NCBI RefSeq assembly: GCF_003952025.1
Contig: NZ_QXGI01000001.1
Coordinates: forward strand, 310,001-374,000
Direction: 5' to 3'
Source: Bifidobacterium castoris
Lineage (GTDB): Bacteria; Actinomycetota; Actinomycetes; Actinomycetales; Bifidobacteriaceae
Length of the DNA: 64,000 nucleotides
Shown here: positions 17,783 through 26,329 of the stretch, in pieces
Numbering within the stretch: the stretch's first letter is position 1
How the letters are laid out: each line of letters starts with the position of its first letter
Notes under the pieces: model-generated
What the model was told of the DNA's origin: nothing
The model's database searches: none
The model's input: only the letters and a program-made list of their open reading frames with translations
Made by a program: the position numbers and the translations under genes

Positions 17783-19444
17783 CTACATCTCGGCGCTCGC
17801 GGATCCGCCCGTAGGGGCGGACGGGCGCGGCTGCGGGACCGTGGTCGGCGCCGGTGCGGGCTGCGGGACGGTCGGCGCGGCGGGCGCGGTCTGCTGCGGC
17901 GCGACCGTCCCCGTCCACGTGTCCGTGCCGGCCGTGTCCGGCGCGGTCTGCGCCTGTCCGTCCGCTTCGCCCGTTTCGGCCGCCGCACGGTCGGCCTCCC
18001 GGCGGGCTTCCTCCTCTTTTTCCTTCTCCTTGCGCGCGTTTTCGGCTTTCTGCCGTTCGGCCTCCTTCCTGCGCGCCTCCTCCGCCTCGGCTTTCCTCTG
18101 CTCCCCGGCCGCGGCGTCCATCGTCGTCGTCGTCTCCTTGTCGTATTGGGTCCAGTCCATGTCGCCGTCCGGCCCCTGCGCGGACAGTTCGCTCAGACGG
18201 TTCCGGGTCTTTGACGCCATGTCGGGGCATTCGTCCAGCGTGCGCGCGATTTCGGCGCGGCGGGCCTCCCATAGTTCGCCGGTGCGTTGCACCACCTTCG
18301 GTTCCAGCGCGTCGAGCCGTTCCTTAAGCGCCGAGGCCGCGCCGTCAGCGTCCGTGGGGCAGCGCACGGCGGGGCTTTCGCCCGGATCGATATCCACGGC
18401 CTTCGCCTTGTCGAACAATGTCCGGTATCGGGCGGCCTGTTCGTCCCATGCGGCGCACGACGCCTCCCTGGCGGCCTTCACGCGCCGGTCGTCGGCCACG
18501 CTCACCGCGACGGTCACGGCGGTGGCGGCGAGCACGGCGGCCAGGACGGCGGCGAGCACCCACACCCAGCGCGGCGTGCGCGCCTTCGACGCTTTCGTCT
18601 CCGTCCCCGTTTCTGTTTGCGGATCGGAGAACACGTCCTCCCAGGCATCCGTGCCGGCGTCCGGCGCCTCCCCTGCGATCGGGGGCGCGATTCCGGGCGC
18701 ATCGTCCCGCAAGTCGCCCGTGTCGGGGTTCCACGGGTCGCCGTCCGCGCCGTCCGCCCAACCCCCATCATCCGCGCCGGCGGGTTCGGCCATGCCATCC
18801 GCCCAGCCCGTATCGTCCGCGCCGGCCGGTTCGGCCACGACCGGCCCGTCCGTCGCCGGCGCGGTTTCCGGCGCGGTTTCGGTGGATGTCGCCCCGTCGT
18901 CGTCCCAGTCGAGGTCGAGGGGCCGGTCGTCGATCCGGGCGAGGAGACGCGTCCAATCGCCGTCGTCCTCCGTCGTCTCCGGGCCCGCCGAGGAGACGCC
19001 GTCCGGCGGCACGTCCGGCGGCACGTCCGCCGTCTCCTCGGCGGGCTGCGGGCGTTCCATGCCCGTCTCGTCCCATACGGGTTCGCCCACCGATGCCCAC
19101 GGGGTGTCATCCTCCTGCGCCTCCATGCTCCCGCCGGCCGGGTCAGGGGCCGTGTTCTCCCCACCGTCCGGCTCCCCGTCGATCAGCTCCCCGTCGGCCG
19201 GCTCCGGCGTCGGAGCGGACGCCCAAAGGCGCTCCCAGTCCTCCTCGCCGTCCTCCGGCCGGGGCGAGGGGGCGGCGGGCTCCCCACGTCGCGGTGCGCT
19301 CTGCGCCGGCGCGGGGGCGGTGTCGGCCGCGTCATCCTTCATGGGGGCGACCGGCTCGGCCGCCGGGGGCTCCGGCGACGGTTCGGCCGGCTCCGTGCGG
19401 GGTTTCGCCGGTCCCTTGCCGGACAGATTCGGTCTGAACGCCAT
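17783..19444 (-). CDS. Large acidic single-pass membrane protein
   Basis: 553 residues. The first ~265 residues are very acidic and Pro/Glu/Asp-rich, with a tandem repeat of a GADD-GWADG unit. One transmembrane helix follows (WVWVLAAVLAAVLAATAVTV). Beyond it is a domain with three Cys, a highly charged coiled coil (AEAEEARRKEAERQKAENAR) and a Pro/Thr-rich tail. I recognise no family. The topology suggests a cytoplasmic acidic part and an exported coiled coil, perhaps a scaffold of the transfer apparatus. The ATG at 19444 follows an AAGGG sequence. The element motif (CTATGC) is at 19503-19508, next to the repeat array. Confidence 0.55.
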   Translation of the reverse strand: MAFRPNLSGKGPAKPRTEPAEPSPEPPAAEPVAPMKDDAADTAPAPAQSAPRRGEPAAPSPRPEDGEEDWERLWASAPTPEPADGELIDGEPDGGENTAPDPAGGSMEAQEDDTPWASVGEPVWDETGMERPQPAEETADVPPDVPPDGVSSAGPETTEDDGDWTRLLARIDDRPLDLDWDDDGATSTETAPETAPATDGPVVAEPAGADDTGWADGMAEPAGADDGGWADGADGDPWNPDTGDLRDDAPGIAPPIAGEAPDAGTDAWEDVFSDPQTETGTETKASKARTPRWVWVLAAVLAAVLAATAVTVAVSVADDRRVKAAREASCAAWDEQAARYRTLFDKAKAVDIDPGESPAVRCPTDADGAASALKERLDALEPKVVQRTGELWEARRAEIARTLDECPDMASKTRNRLSELSAQGPDGDMDWTQYDKETTTTMDAAAGEQRKAEAEEARRKEAERQKAENARKEKEKEEEARREADRAAAETGEADGQAQTAPDTAGTDTWTGTVAPQQTAPAAPTVPQPAPAPTTVPQPRPSAPTGGSASAEM

Positions 19445-19523
19445 ATGCACCGCCCTTGCCTTGGCATGCGGCCGGAACACCGACCGCCGTACAGGCCGGA
19501 GCCTATGCGCCAACCGGCGAGCA

Positions 19524-20809
19524 CTGAGGTCGGCCCCGACCTCAGAACGCCCCTGACATGTTGGAACCATTGGGCTGAGCGGAGGTGTGCACTGAGGTCT
19601 GGGGTTGTGTAAGGACACGAAAAACCGGAGTCACGGGACAAGCCGACCCGCGCGCGCACTGACGGCCGTTTCGTCGACGCCGACGGAAAAAGCCCTGTCC
19701 GACCCGCGTGCGTGCACTGAGGTCGCCCCTGACCTCAGAACGCCCCTGACATGTTGGAACCATTGGGCTGAGCGGGGGTGTGCACTGAGGTCTGGGGTCT
19801 GTAAGAACCATGAAAAACCGGAGTCACGGGACAAGCCGACCCGCTACGCGCGTGACTCCCCTTTTTGAGTATCCCCCACATACCCCAGACCTCAGTGCTC
19901 ATGGTCTCTCATCCCTTATAGGAGTAGGCGTGAGGAGCGTTCTGAGGTCGGGGCCGACCTCAGTGCACCCCAGTGCTCCCGCGTCGGCGATGGATGGTGC
20001 GGATGCGCTGGGGTGCACACCCCTGATCGGCTCGCGTCCATGCCCGCCGCCGCACCGTCGGCGCCGATCGGTTCACAAGGCCCGTATCGCGTCCACGGGA
20101 GCCGATCGAAAAGCGAGCACTGAGGTCGGCCCCGACCTCAGAACGCCCCTGACATGTTGGAACTATTGGTCTGAGAGGCTCCGTGCACTGAGGTCTGGGG
20201 TTGTGTAAGGACACGAAAAACCGGAGTCACGGGACAAGCCGACCCGCTACGCGCGTGACTCCCCTTTTTGAGTATCCCCCACATACCCCAGACCTCAGTG
20301 CTCATGGTCTCTCATCCTTTATGGCAGTAGGGATGAGGAGCGTTCTGAGGTCGGCGCCGACCTCAGTGCACCCCAGTGCATCCAGCTCGACGCGCGAAGG
20401 ATGGTGCGGATGCGACGCACACGCCCCTGATCGGCCCGGCCTCGCCGTCGGCGCCCGAAGGCCCGTATCGCGGCCGCGGAAGCCGATCGAAAAGCGAGCA
20501 CTGAGGTCGGCGCCGACCTCAGAACGCCCCTGACCCGTTGGAACCATTGGCCCGAGAGCCCCTGTGCACTGAGGTCCGGGGTTGTGTAAGGACCACGAAA
20601 AAGGGAGTCAGCCGATGACACGCCCCCGCGTGTGCGCGACTCCCCGGCCTCAATACGGTCGAATTCGAGGGAACCGGAATACGCCCCCGCTACGCGCGTG
20701 ACTCCCTTTTTTGCGTATCCCCCACATACCCCAGACCTCAGTGCTTATGGTCTCTCATCCCCTATAGGAGTAAGCGTGAGGGGCGTTCTGGGGTCGGGGC
20801 CGACCTCAG
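19524..20809. repeat. Array of palindromic long repeats, candidate replication origin
   Basis: About three and a half copies of a unit of roughly 380-400 bp fill the gap between the divergent genes at 19444 and 21068. Each unit contains a 22-bp palindrome built on CTGAGGTCGG/CCGACCTCAG (19524-19545, 19717-19738, 19942-19963, 20120-20141, 20345-20366, 20501-20522, 20788-20809; the second and last are imperfect). Units also contain boxes of CACTGAGGTCTGGGG in both orientations and the conserved ACGCCCCTGACATGTTGGAA. Each full unit holds a hairpin with stem GGAGTCACG/CGTGACTCC flanked by A- and T-runs (for example 19812-19866). Short frames here are not convincing genes. The place beside the helicase/primase gene suggests an iteron origin; partition or incompatibility sites and small RNAs are alternatives. 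Confidence 0.8.
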
Positions 20810-20997
20810 TGCACCCCAGTGCATCCACATCGGCGATGAGCCTCCGGACCCCCGCATCCCCGCATCCCCCGTCCTCGGCCGGACGCTCGTCGCCGCAACC
20901 CGGCGAATCGGCAGGTTGGGACCATCACCCAAGGCCGGACCGTCCTCCGGACGCATATGGGTCGACCGACGCCCGTGCGGGGTCGGCCCGCGCCGAC

Positions 20998-21003
20998 GCA
21001 TAG
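20998..21003 (+). promoter_or_regulatory. Element promoter motif for the helicase/primase gene
   Basis: GCATAG preceded by GAC, pointing at the gene starting at 21068. It implies a leader of about 55 bases that ends in a good Shine-Dalgarno site (GGAACGGAGGAG). Confidence 0.45.
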
Positions 21004-21067
21004 CCCCGTCGCACAGGCGCGGACGACCAGACAGCGCTCGGATCCCGATGCGCGGAACGGAGGAGAC

Positions 21068-23491
21068 ATGACCGACGGATACACACCCCAGAACATGGAT
21101 GCATGGCGGTTCGACCGGGTCCCCGACTCGCCGAAATACGCGCAGACCGTGTTCGACCGTCTCATGCCGCTGCCCGACTCGGCCGGCGACGACCAATGGG
21201 ACTGGATCGACATGCGCTGCCGCCCGATGGGGGTGCCCCGCAAAGAGGACCGCAAGACCTACATCCATCAGGGATACGCCGAAGCGCTCTGGGACTTCAA
21301 GAACCGCGACCTCGTCCTCGAATCCGCCCCCAACGACAAGGGCGCCGTCCTGTACCGGCGCGACATGGACACCGACCAGGGCGAACTGCTCGACACATGG
21401 CACGCGATCGCGAGCATCGCGGACGAATACGGGGTGCCCCGTTCGGAACGCAACCAACGGTTCGAACGGCTCTTCCTACGCGAATGCCGCCGGCTGGCAT
21501 GCCCCGACGGCCGTCCGCTGCGCCTCATCCACGGCATCCGGTTCACGAACCGCGCCTACTGGGTCGACGACCACGGCGACGGCTCCCAGACGCTCAACCG
21601 CGCCGAGGCGGGCGACCCGATCCTCGACATGCCGTTCGAACTGAACCTGGACTCGGAGTTCACGGACCGTGAGGCGCGCCGCGCACGCGAGATCATGCAG
21701 GGCGTGTGCGCCGACCCCGACAGCCTCTACAACCTGCTCCTGCTGCCCGCCGCCCCGTTCCTGCAGAAATACAAGCATCTAACCTTCGCCCTGGCCGGCG
21801 ACGGCGGCAACGGCAAAGGCGTGTTCTTCTCCGCGTTCACCCGATACAACGACCAGACCGCACGCCTCGCCTGCACCGTCGACGCGGAGAAGCTGGCGGG
21901 CGGCTCACGCCTGTCCGGCACCAGCCTCGAACAGGAGCCGGCAAAGCTCATCGGCAAACTGTGGGCGTTCGACGAGGACGCGAACGGATTGGACCAGCAC
22001 CAGACGGAACGGCTCAAACGCCTGTCGACCGGCGACCGGATCGACAGCCGCCGTCTGGGCCGCGACGTGGTGTCGTTCAACCCGCGCGCCACCCTGTGCA
22101 TCGCCACGAACCTCGACTTCGTCACCGGCATGGACGCGAGCATGCGCCGCCGGTTCGCGTTCGTGAGGATGCGCGACCACCGGGACCCGGACGAGATAGG
22201 CATGCGCGTGTTCCGCCGCTACTGCGCCACCATCGGCGCCGCCGGCTTCATCATGGCCTCCTGCGAGCATTGGATGGCCAACCCGGACGGGCGCGCCCGC
22301 ATCGTCCAGCTCAACCGTCCCGAGAACATGACGGATGCGGAACTGTGGGTCGCCGGCCAGATCGTGGAGACCGGGTACGCCTCAAGCGCGGATAACCCGT
22401 ACATGCGCGCCTCCGACGGCGTGGCCATCGGCCGGCTCAAGACGAAGATGGGGCTGGTCAGCGTCCGTCGCGGCCGTGGCGAACCGTTCGTGCTCGCCGT
22501 GGGCTCCTCGAAGGAGGCGCGCGCCCGGTTCGAACCGTTCCGCGCATACGCCGCGGAGATGCTGCGAGGCGAGGGTCATGTGGCGCCGCCCGAACCGCTG
22601 GACCCGGCCCCCGCGACGCGCGACCCGCACGAGTACGGGTTCGGCTGCGACTATGTGGACGCCGGCCCCGACAAGGTCGCCCGCAACTGGAAGCGGCGCA
22701 CCGAGGATCCGGACACGGACACGACCCTTCCGCCGCAGTACGCGGAGGCGTGGGCGTGTGTGCCGGCGCCCGGATACGCGGTCCTCGACTTCGACATGTC
22801 CAAGACCCCCGACGGGCGCGACGGGTGGAGCATCGTATCCACGGAGGTCGGACGCTACGATTCGCTGGCGTTCCCCGCCACGTTCCTGGTGCGCACCCCC
22901 TCGGGCGGCGTCCACGCCTACTACCGGCTCCCGGAGGGCGTGACGTTGAAGAACGCGGTCCATGAGCAGGACATTCCGCTCGATATCCGCACCGCCCGCA
23001 AGGGGTACGTGATCGCCCCCGGCTCGCTCACCAGCGGCGGACGCTACGAGATAGCCGACGCGCGGCCCGTGGCCGAAATCTCCGGGACGCTGCTCGGATG
23101 GCTCGCCGAACACGGCTATGTGGACGGCATGGGCGCCGACGCGGACGACGCGCAGGTCGACGCGGACACGGGGGAGATCCTCGACCGCATGGGATTCGCC
23201 CGTGCGGCGACGCCGCCGGCCGCCCGGCCGGATGGCGTGAACCGGGGGGCGACGATGCGGCTCAACCCGCCGGCGCAGACGCCGGGCGCCACCCACATGC
23301 CCCTGGTCGAATGGACGTACGGGCTGTGCAGGCGCGCCGCCGAGCAGGGGTTCGAGCAGGGCGAGGTCGACACGCTCGTGGAACGGATGCGCGCCATGGC
23401 ACGCCCCGGCCATGACCCCAAGGACACGGCGCTCATCATCCGCACCGCGCTCGACAAGGCGGGACTGGCCACCACCGTCCCGCTGCGCTGA
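21068..23491 (+). CDS. Replication protein: SF3 helicase followed by prim-pol domain
   Basis: 807 residues. The N-terminal half is a D5/P4-type superfamily-3 helicase: Walker A GDGGNGKGVFF (about residue 244), Walker B KLWAFDEDANG (about residue 298), sensor ATLCIATNLDF, and an arginine-finger-like MRRRFAFVR. The C-terminal part is an archaeo-eukaryotic-type primase/polymerase: YAVLDFDMS (about residue 571), TPSGGVHAYYR (about residue 611) and GYVIAPGS (about residue 646). Known relatives usually have prim-pol first and helicase last; here the order is reversed. It should unwind and prime the element's origin, probably the adjacent repeat array. GGAGGAG precedes the ATG at 21068. Confidence 0.85.
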   Translation: MTDGYTPQNMDAWRFDRVPDSPKYAQTVFDRLMPLPDSAGDDQWDWIDMRCRPMGVPRKEDRKTYIHQGYAEALWDFKNRDLVLESAPNDKGAVLYRRDMDTDQGELLDTWHAIASIADEYGVPRSERNQRFERLFLRECRRLACPDGRPLRLIHGIRFTNRAYWVDDHGDGSQTLNRAEAGDPILDMPFELNLDSEFTDREARRAREIMQGVCADPDSLYNLLLLPAAPFLQKYKHLTFALAGDGGNGKGVFFSAFTRYNDQTARLACTVDAEKLAGGSRLSGTSLEQEPAKLIGKLWAFDEDANGLDQHQTERLKRLSTGDRIDSRRLGRDVVSFNPRATLCIATNLDFVTGMDASMRRRFAFVRMRDHRDPDEIGMRVFRRYCATIGAAGFIMASCEHWMANPDGRARIVQLNRPENMTDAELWVAGQIVETGYASSADNPYMRASDGVAIGRLKTKMGLVSVRRGRGEPFVLAVGSSKEARARFEPFRAYAAEMLRGEGHVAPPEPLDPAPATRDPHEYGFGCDYVDAGPDKVARNWKRRTEDPDTDTTLPPQYAEAWACVPAPGYAVLDFDMSKTPDGRDGWSIVSTEVGRYDSLAFPATFLVRTPSGGVHAYYRLPEGVTLKNAVHEQDIPLDIRTARKGYVIAPGSLTSGGRYEIADARPVAEISGTLLGWLAEHGYVDGMGADADDAQVDADTGEILDRMGFARAATPPAARPDGVNRGATMRLNPPAQTPGATHMPLVEWTYGLCRRAAEQGFEQGEVDTLVERMRAMARPGHDPKDTALIIRTALDKAGLATTVPLR

Positions 23492-23504
23492 GCGCATCCG
23501 GGAG

Positions 23505-23558
23505 CGGGAGGGGGTCCCGCACCGGCGCTGTTCGCGCACGGTGCGGGACCCCCTCCCG
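23505..23558. terminator. Bidirectional hairpin between convergent genes
   Basis: Perfect 20-bp arms (23505-23524 and 23539-23558) with a 14-base loop, located between the stop of the helicase/primase gene and the stop of the convergent gene at 23576. Very GC-rich, no T-tract. Confidence 0.7.
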
Positions 23559-23575
23559 CCCATCCGGTTCGCCTG

Positions 23576-24175
23576 TCAGCCGCGTCGGGCGTCCATGTCG
23601 CGCAGGAGACGTCCCAGCGCGTCGTCGCCGTACCCGTCGTCAGCCGCGTCGGCCTGTTCGATCATGTCCGCCATCCATGCGGCCTCCCCGGCCGGGTCCG
23701 CGCACGCGTCCACGAGCAGGCAGCGCATCGGCAGCATCCCCGGGTCGAGCAGCCACACGCGGCACTGGGGGATGTTCGCGGCCTGGCATGCGGCGGACGT
23801 GTCCGTCCACCCCTCACCGTCCACGACCGCACGGTTCCACACGCCGTCCGCTCCGCGCCACCAGGAGCGCGGCCCGTCCGGCAGCGCCGCCGCGGCCGGA
23901 TCCGGCGGTACGGTCCGCTCCCACACGGTGAGCCACGACTCGTACAGGCCCAGCAGGAGCATGTCCTCCATGTCCGGCTCCCGCGTCTCGTCGGGGGCGA
24001 GCAGGTCCCGCAGCGCGTCGGCCCAGCGGGTGCCGCGCCGTCCGTCCACCATGGCCGCAGCCGCGCATACGGCCCGCACGCGCGCCGTGAACTCCGCGGC
24101 CGGCAGCGGCCGGGGCGCGGGCGGGGCCGCACTGTCCCACACGATGAAATTGTGCGCTATCCAATAAGGTTCCAT
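23576..24175 (-). CDS. Hypothetical protein (199 aa)
   Basis: Trp- and Asp-rich soluble protein beginning MEPYWIAHNFIVWDS. No recognised domain. GAAAGGAACGAA precedes the ATG at 24175, and the element motif CTATGC at 24225-24230 lies in a CATAGCGGCGCCGCTATG palindrome. It is the last gene of a run that begins with the ssDNA-binding protein but has its own promoter. Confidence 0.5.
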   Translation of the reverse strand: MEPYWIAHNFIVWDSAAPPAPRPLPAAEFTARVRAVCAAAAMVDGRRGTRWADALRDLLAPDETREPDMEDMLLLGLYESWLTVWERTVPPDPAAAALPDGPRSWWRGADGVWNRAVVDGEGWTDTSAACQAANIPQCRVWLLDPGMLPMRCLLVDACADPAGEAAWMADMIEQADAADDGYGDDALGRLLRDMDARRG

Positions 24176-24247
24176 TTCGTTCCTTTCGACACGGGATTCC
24201 ATGATTCCCATCATAGCGGCGCCGCTATGCGCCGGGGGCGGCAACAA

Positions 24248-24376
24248 GGGAGGGGCGGGCCGTTCCGGGACCCTCCACGCCATGGAATCGAATACCGGGC
24301 CGCCGCCGTCGGAACGGAGAGACATGACGGCGGGGACCCTGCGGCGTGGAGGATCCGGGAACGGCCCGCCCCTCCC
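24248..24376. repeat. 34-bp inverted repeat with 61-base spacer
   Basis: Arms at 24248-24281 and 24343-24376 match at 32 of 34 positions. It fills the gap between the stop of the ssDNA-binding protein gene and the promoter of the gene at 23576. The spacer contains further short inverted repeats. It probably folds as a large hairpin terminator or structured RNA; an oriT-like or transposon-derived origin cannot be excluded. Confidence 0.6.
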
Positions 24377-24397
24377 AAGGGTGCGGGCGGTCCCGGC

Positions 24398-25111
24398 TCA
24401 GACGGAGCCGTTCATGATCGCCCCCAGCATCGACCGGCCGGCGTCGGCGCCGGCCGCCTCCGCGCCGGGGCGGGGCAGGTTGAACGCGGCGAGCGGGTCA
24501 CGGTCCTCCATGTCGATGAGCGGGGTGCCGTCGCCCGTCTTGACGAGCGCCTGCAGCACCGCCTGGATGCCCATGTCGTTCTGCTCCGTCACGTAGGGGC
24601 GGAACCACAGGACGGGGCGGACCAGCGCGCCCGGATAGAGGGTGCGACGGTCCAGATCGGCGCCCGTGGACAGGTCGCGCAGGAAGCTCATGCCGTCCGG
24701 CCCCTTCTCCTGCGCAAGGTTCTTCGAGGTCTTCACGACCATGTAGAACTTGCCCGCGAACTCCGGGGTGACCTCCGCGCGGGTGCGGCCCGCGTTCTTG
24801 CCGCGCGACAGCACATACGCGTCCGCGTCCTTGAGCGGGGTCTGCAATGTGCGCACCCACGCCTCGTTATTCGGGTCGCAGCCCGCGAACGGGATGAACG
24901 ACTTGCCGGTCTTCGGATTGTAACCGATCTCCTCGGTGCAGCCCGCCTTGATGGTCGCGGCGATCTGCCCGGCGATGGCCTTGACGTCCTCCATCTGCCC
25001 GGCGTCGTTCTTGTCGAACAGGAGCGTAAGCTCGTACTTGCCCTGATCGTTGGGCTTGAACAGGTGGATGAACGTCGCCGTGCAGGGGTTCGGGGTGGTG
25101 AAATCGGCCAT
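24398..25111 (-). CDS. DUF2815-like phage-type single-stranded DNA-binding protein
   Basis: 237 residues. The opening (TATFIHLFKPNDQGKYELTL), the FDKNDAGQMEDVKA segment, the GKFYMVVKTSKN strand and the VRPVLWFRPY region follow the pattern of DUF2815 ssDNA-binding proteins. In phages these are partners of a RecB-like nuclease and act in replication or recombination; the element's nuclease is at 9184-10827. The acidic C-terminal tip found in classical SSB is absent. AAGGAAG precedes the ATG at 25111. Confidence 0.7.
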   Translation of the reverse strand: MADFTTPNPCTATFIHLFKPNDQGKYELTLLFDKNDAGQMEDVKAIAGQIAATIKAGCTEEIGYNPKTGKSFIPFAGCDPNNEAWVRTLQTPLKDADAYVLSRGKNAGRTRAEVTPEFAGKFYMVVKTSKNLAQEKGPDGMSFLRDLSTGADLDRRTLYPGALVRPVLWFRPYVTEQNDMGIQAVLQALVKTGDGTPLIDMEDRDPLAAFNLPRPGAEAAGADAGRSMLGAIMNGSV

Positions 25112-25172
25112 GATGGTCTTCCTTTCTTGTCGCCGTGCACCCCGCCGCACCGTGCTGCGGGGTAGGCGACCG

Positions 25173-25871
25173 TCAGGATGCGTCCGCCCGCGTCGGCGTG
25201 TCGCACCGTGTCGGCGGCCGGCACGTCTCCGGCCAGAACGCGCCCGCCGACACGATGCGCCCATCGGCGACGATGCCGGTCTCCATGCGCCGCCCGTCGA
25301 ATACGGTCACGGCCGCCCCCTCCTCCAACGCCTCGTCCGGAATCGGGTCCGACACCGTCCATGCGCCCATGGCGGCCGCGAGCCGGTCGGCGCCGGCCCT
25401 GTCGCCCATGGCGGCGCGCCGCTCCACCTCGCGGGCGAGCCCCACGATGTTCACGGTCCGCCCGTCGGGCCCCGGCCGGACCGCCGGGGCCTTATGCGGC
25501 GCGGACACGGGAGTGCGGTCGGGTTGGAACACGGCGCAGCGCACGATCCGGTACCCGTCGGAGAAGCCGGTCTCGAGGCTGTGGCCGTCGTATACGGTGA
25601 CGTAGCCGGACCCGTAGGGCATCCGGTCGCCGGGGCATACGGCGCCCAGGGAGCGGGCGAGCCGGGTGGCCTCACGACGCTCCCCGGCCGCGGAGAGCGC
25701 GTCGATGCGGCGTTTGACGTCCATCACCTCGTTGTCGTCCAGAACGGCCCCGTCCGGGCCGGGCGCGCCGATGGCGGGCGGCATGCCTCCTCCCCGCGCC
25801 CCGTCGGGCGCGAACTGTCCCCCCGTGCCGCCCGGAGAACCCTGCGGACGTCTCGCCTGTAACGTCGTCAT
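25173..25871 (-). CDS. Hypothetical protein with N-terminal G-x-P-x-G-x-GGQF motif
   Basis: 232 residues. The N-terminus has PQGSPGGTGGQFAPDG, the same signature as the protein at 6773-8062. The rest contains two similar segments built on GxxVTVYDGHSLETG and GAAVTVFDGRRMETG, so the protein is an internal duplication of roughly 90 residues. Function unknown. GGAAAGGA precedes the ATG at 25871; the element motif is at 25912-25917. It is probably co-transcribed with the ssDNA-binding protein gene, which starts 62 bases after its stop. Confidence 0.55.
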   Translation of the reverse strand: MTTLQARRPQGSPGGTGGQFAPDGARGGGMPPAIGAPGPDGAVLDDNEVMDVKRRIDALSAAGERREATRLARSLGAVCPGDRMPYGSGYVTVYDGHSLETGFSDGYRIVRCAVFQPDRTPVSAPHKAPAVRPGPDGRTVNIVGLAREVERRAAMGDRAGADRLAAAMGAWTVSDPIPDEALEEGAAVTVFDGRRMETGIVADGRIVSAGAFWPETCRPPTRCDTPTRADAS

Positions 25872-26035
25872 ATCCGATCCTTTCCGCCTGCATGTGCATG
25901 ACGGGCGGCGTCTATGCCGACGCGGCGAGGCGGGATTGGACAGGACGGTCCCGTGACAGTACGATGACAAGTGAAGAGACATTGACGGCGGGAACGCGGC
26001 GAAGCATTCCGCCGTCGGAACGGAAGGGGACCATC

Positions 26036-26329
26036 ATGGGATGGCTTATCGCAATACTCCTCGTCGGCTGCGTGGCCGCGGCCATGAAGAGCTCAAGCGC
26101 GGCGCAGCACAACCGGGCGGACCGCGCCCCGCGCGAGCTTAGGCAGAAGCTCGACGAGAACGGACAACCGCTCTACAACCAGTGGGGAGAGCCCGTGCTG
26201 GAGGATGACGGATTCCGCGAAACCCCGCAGCATCCGGTGGCGTGGGGTTCGCTGGCCGTCCTGCTTGGAGGCGGGGCCGCCCTGTTCGCGCTCGTCGCGT
26301 TCATCATCTCCTGGGCCACAAGCCTGTAG
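26036..26329 (+). CDS. Small two-helix membrane protein (97 aa)
   Basis: Hydrophobic segments at both ends (GWLIAILLVGCVAAAM at the N-terminus; VLLGGGAALFALVAFIISW at the C-terminus) flank a charged loop. A Cys in the first helix (LLVGC) superficially resembles a lipobox. GGAAGGGG precedes the ATG at 26036. It converges on the HNH gene and overlaps its end by 26 bases. No family recognised. Confidence 0.55.
   Translation: MGWLIAILLVGCVAAAMKSSSAAQHNRADRAPRELRQKLDENGQPLYNQWGEPVLEDDGFRETPQHPVAWGSLAVLLGGGAALFALVAFIISWATSL

Noticed and set aside
19542-20621. Several short frames of 67-132 codons in the repeat array
   Set aside because: They repeat with the DNA unit, occur on both strands and lack ribosome-binding sites; the DNA palindromes explain them.
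19524-20809. CRISPR array
   Set aside because: Units are 380-400 bp and themselves palindromic, without short repeats separated by unique spacers and without cas genes.
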